This document shows positions 5,570-5,760 of a stretch of DNA of 5,760 nt, in pieces. The stretch's first letter is position 1. Each line of letters begins with the position of its first letter. This stretch comes from Rhodospirillales bacterium. Its GTDB lineage: Bacteria; Pseudomonadota; Alphaproteobacteria; Acetobacterales; Acetobacteraceae. Below the pieces are notes generated by a model. That model made no database searches. It worked only from the letters and a program-made list of their open reading frames with translations, and had not been told where the DNA came from. A program made the translations under genes and the position numbers. The DNA lies in NCBI GenBank assembly GCA_015654825.1, contig JAATGE010000353.1:1-5760 (forward strand), in the 5' to 3' direction.

Positions 5570-5760
5570 ATGATTTTTCTGCTTCGCATTCTGCAGTTGT
5601 GGCGGCCGCGGTCGCCCGGGCTGTTGTTTGGGGTGGCGCTTGCCATGACGGCGGCGGCGGCGGGGCTGGCGCTGATGGCTCTGTCCGGGAGTGCCGTCGC
5701 GGCGGTGCTTACGGGTGCCGCGCTTTCGGCGCCGCTGTGGCTGCGGGTGGCCGGGCCGGC
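5570..5760 (+). CDS. cydC: Thiol reductant ABC exporter subunit CydC (5' part, cut by window edge)
   Basis: An open frame from ATG 5570-5572 runs to the window end, giving 63 complete codons. It begins MIFLLRILQLWRPRSPG, followed by hydrophobic stretches (LLFGVALAMTAAAAGLALMA, then ALSGSAVAAVLTGAALSAPL). The LLRLLRLWRP-like start, first membrane helix and ALSG motif are typical of CydC, the partner of CydD. No ATPase domain is visible because the gene continues beyond the window. No good Shine-Dalgarno is seen; the start directly abuts the terminator-like repeat end. Assignment rests on this N-terminus and on the position after cydD. Confidence 0.82.
   Translation, partial: MIFLLRILQLWRPRSPGLLFGVALAMTAAAAGLALMALSGSAVAAVLTGAALSAPLWLRVAGP

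Overview
The window is GC-rich chromosomal DNA from an alphaproteobacterium, most likely of the Acetobacteraceae (Rhodospirillales). I infer this from the protein style, the 44-residue L34, the gene order rpmH-rnpA-yidD-yidC-ysxC, and GC-rich palindromic intergenic repeats. The family-level placement is inference, not something the sequence proves.

Layout. Bases 1-146 hold no supported gene, only a partial repeat (24-89). Bases 147-3465 are a leftward (minus-strand) housekeeping operon, read right to left: rpmH (ribosomal protein L34), rnpA (RNase P protein), yidD (insertion efficiency factor), yidC (membrane insertase) and ysxC/engB (ribosome-assembly GTPase). rpmH-rnpA are 31 bp apart. rnpA-yidD and yidD-yidC overlap by 4 and 1 nt. 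yidC and ysxC are separated by a 148-bp near-perfect inverted repeat. Bases 3466-3711 are a divergent intergenic region with a candidate rpmH promoter and a four-unit, 24-bp tandem repeat. From 3712 rightward lies cydD, then a 165-bp repeat element, then the start of cydC, cut by the window edge. CydDC is the heterodimeric ABC exporter needed for cytochrome bd assembly.

Function. The leftward genes link ribosome and tRNA biogenesis (L34, RNase P, YsxC) to membrane-protein insertion (YidD, YidC). The rightward pair is an independent envelope/respiration transporter.

What stands out. (1) yidC, normally essential, carries an in-frame TAA at codon 380 with otherwise intact homology on both sides. 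(2) A family of modular palindromic repeats sits in three places. One copy fills the yidC-ysxC junction so tightly that it abuts the yidC stop, encodes part of the YsxC N-terminus and places the ysxC start codons in the loop of a long hairpin. Another copy fills the cydD-cydC gap and ends in a terminator-like hairpin plus T-run. I found no CRISPR array, tRNA/rRNA, transposase, defence cassette or other novel multi-gene system.
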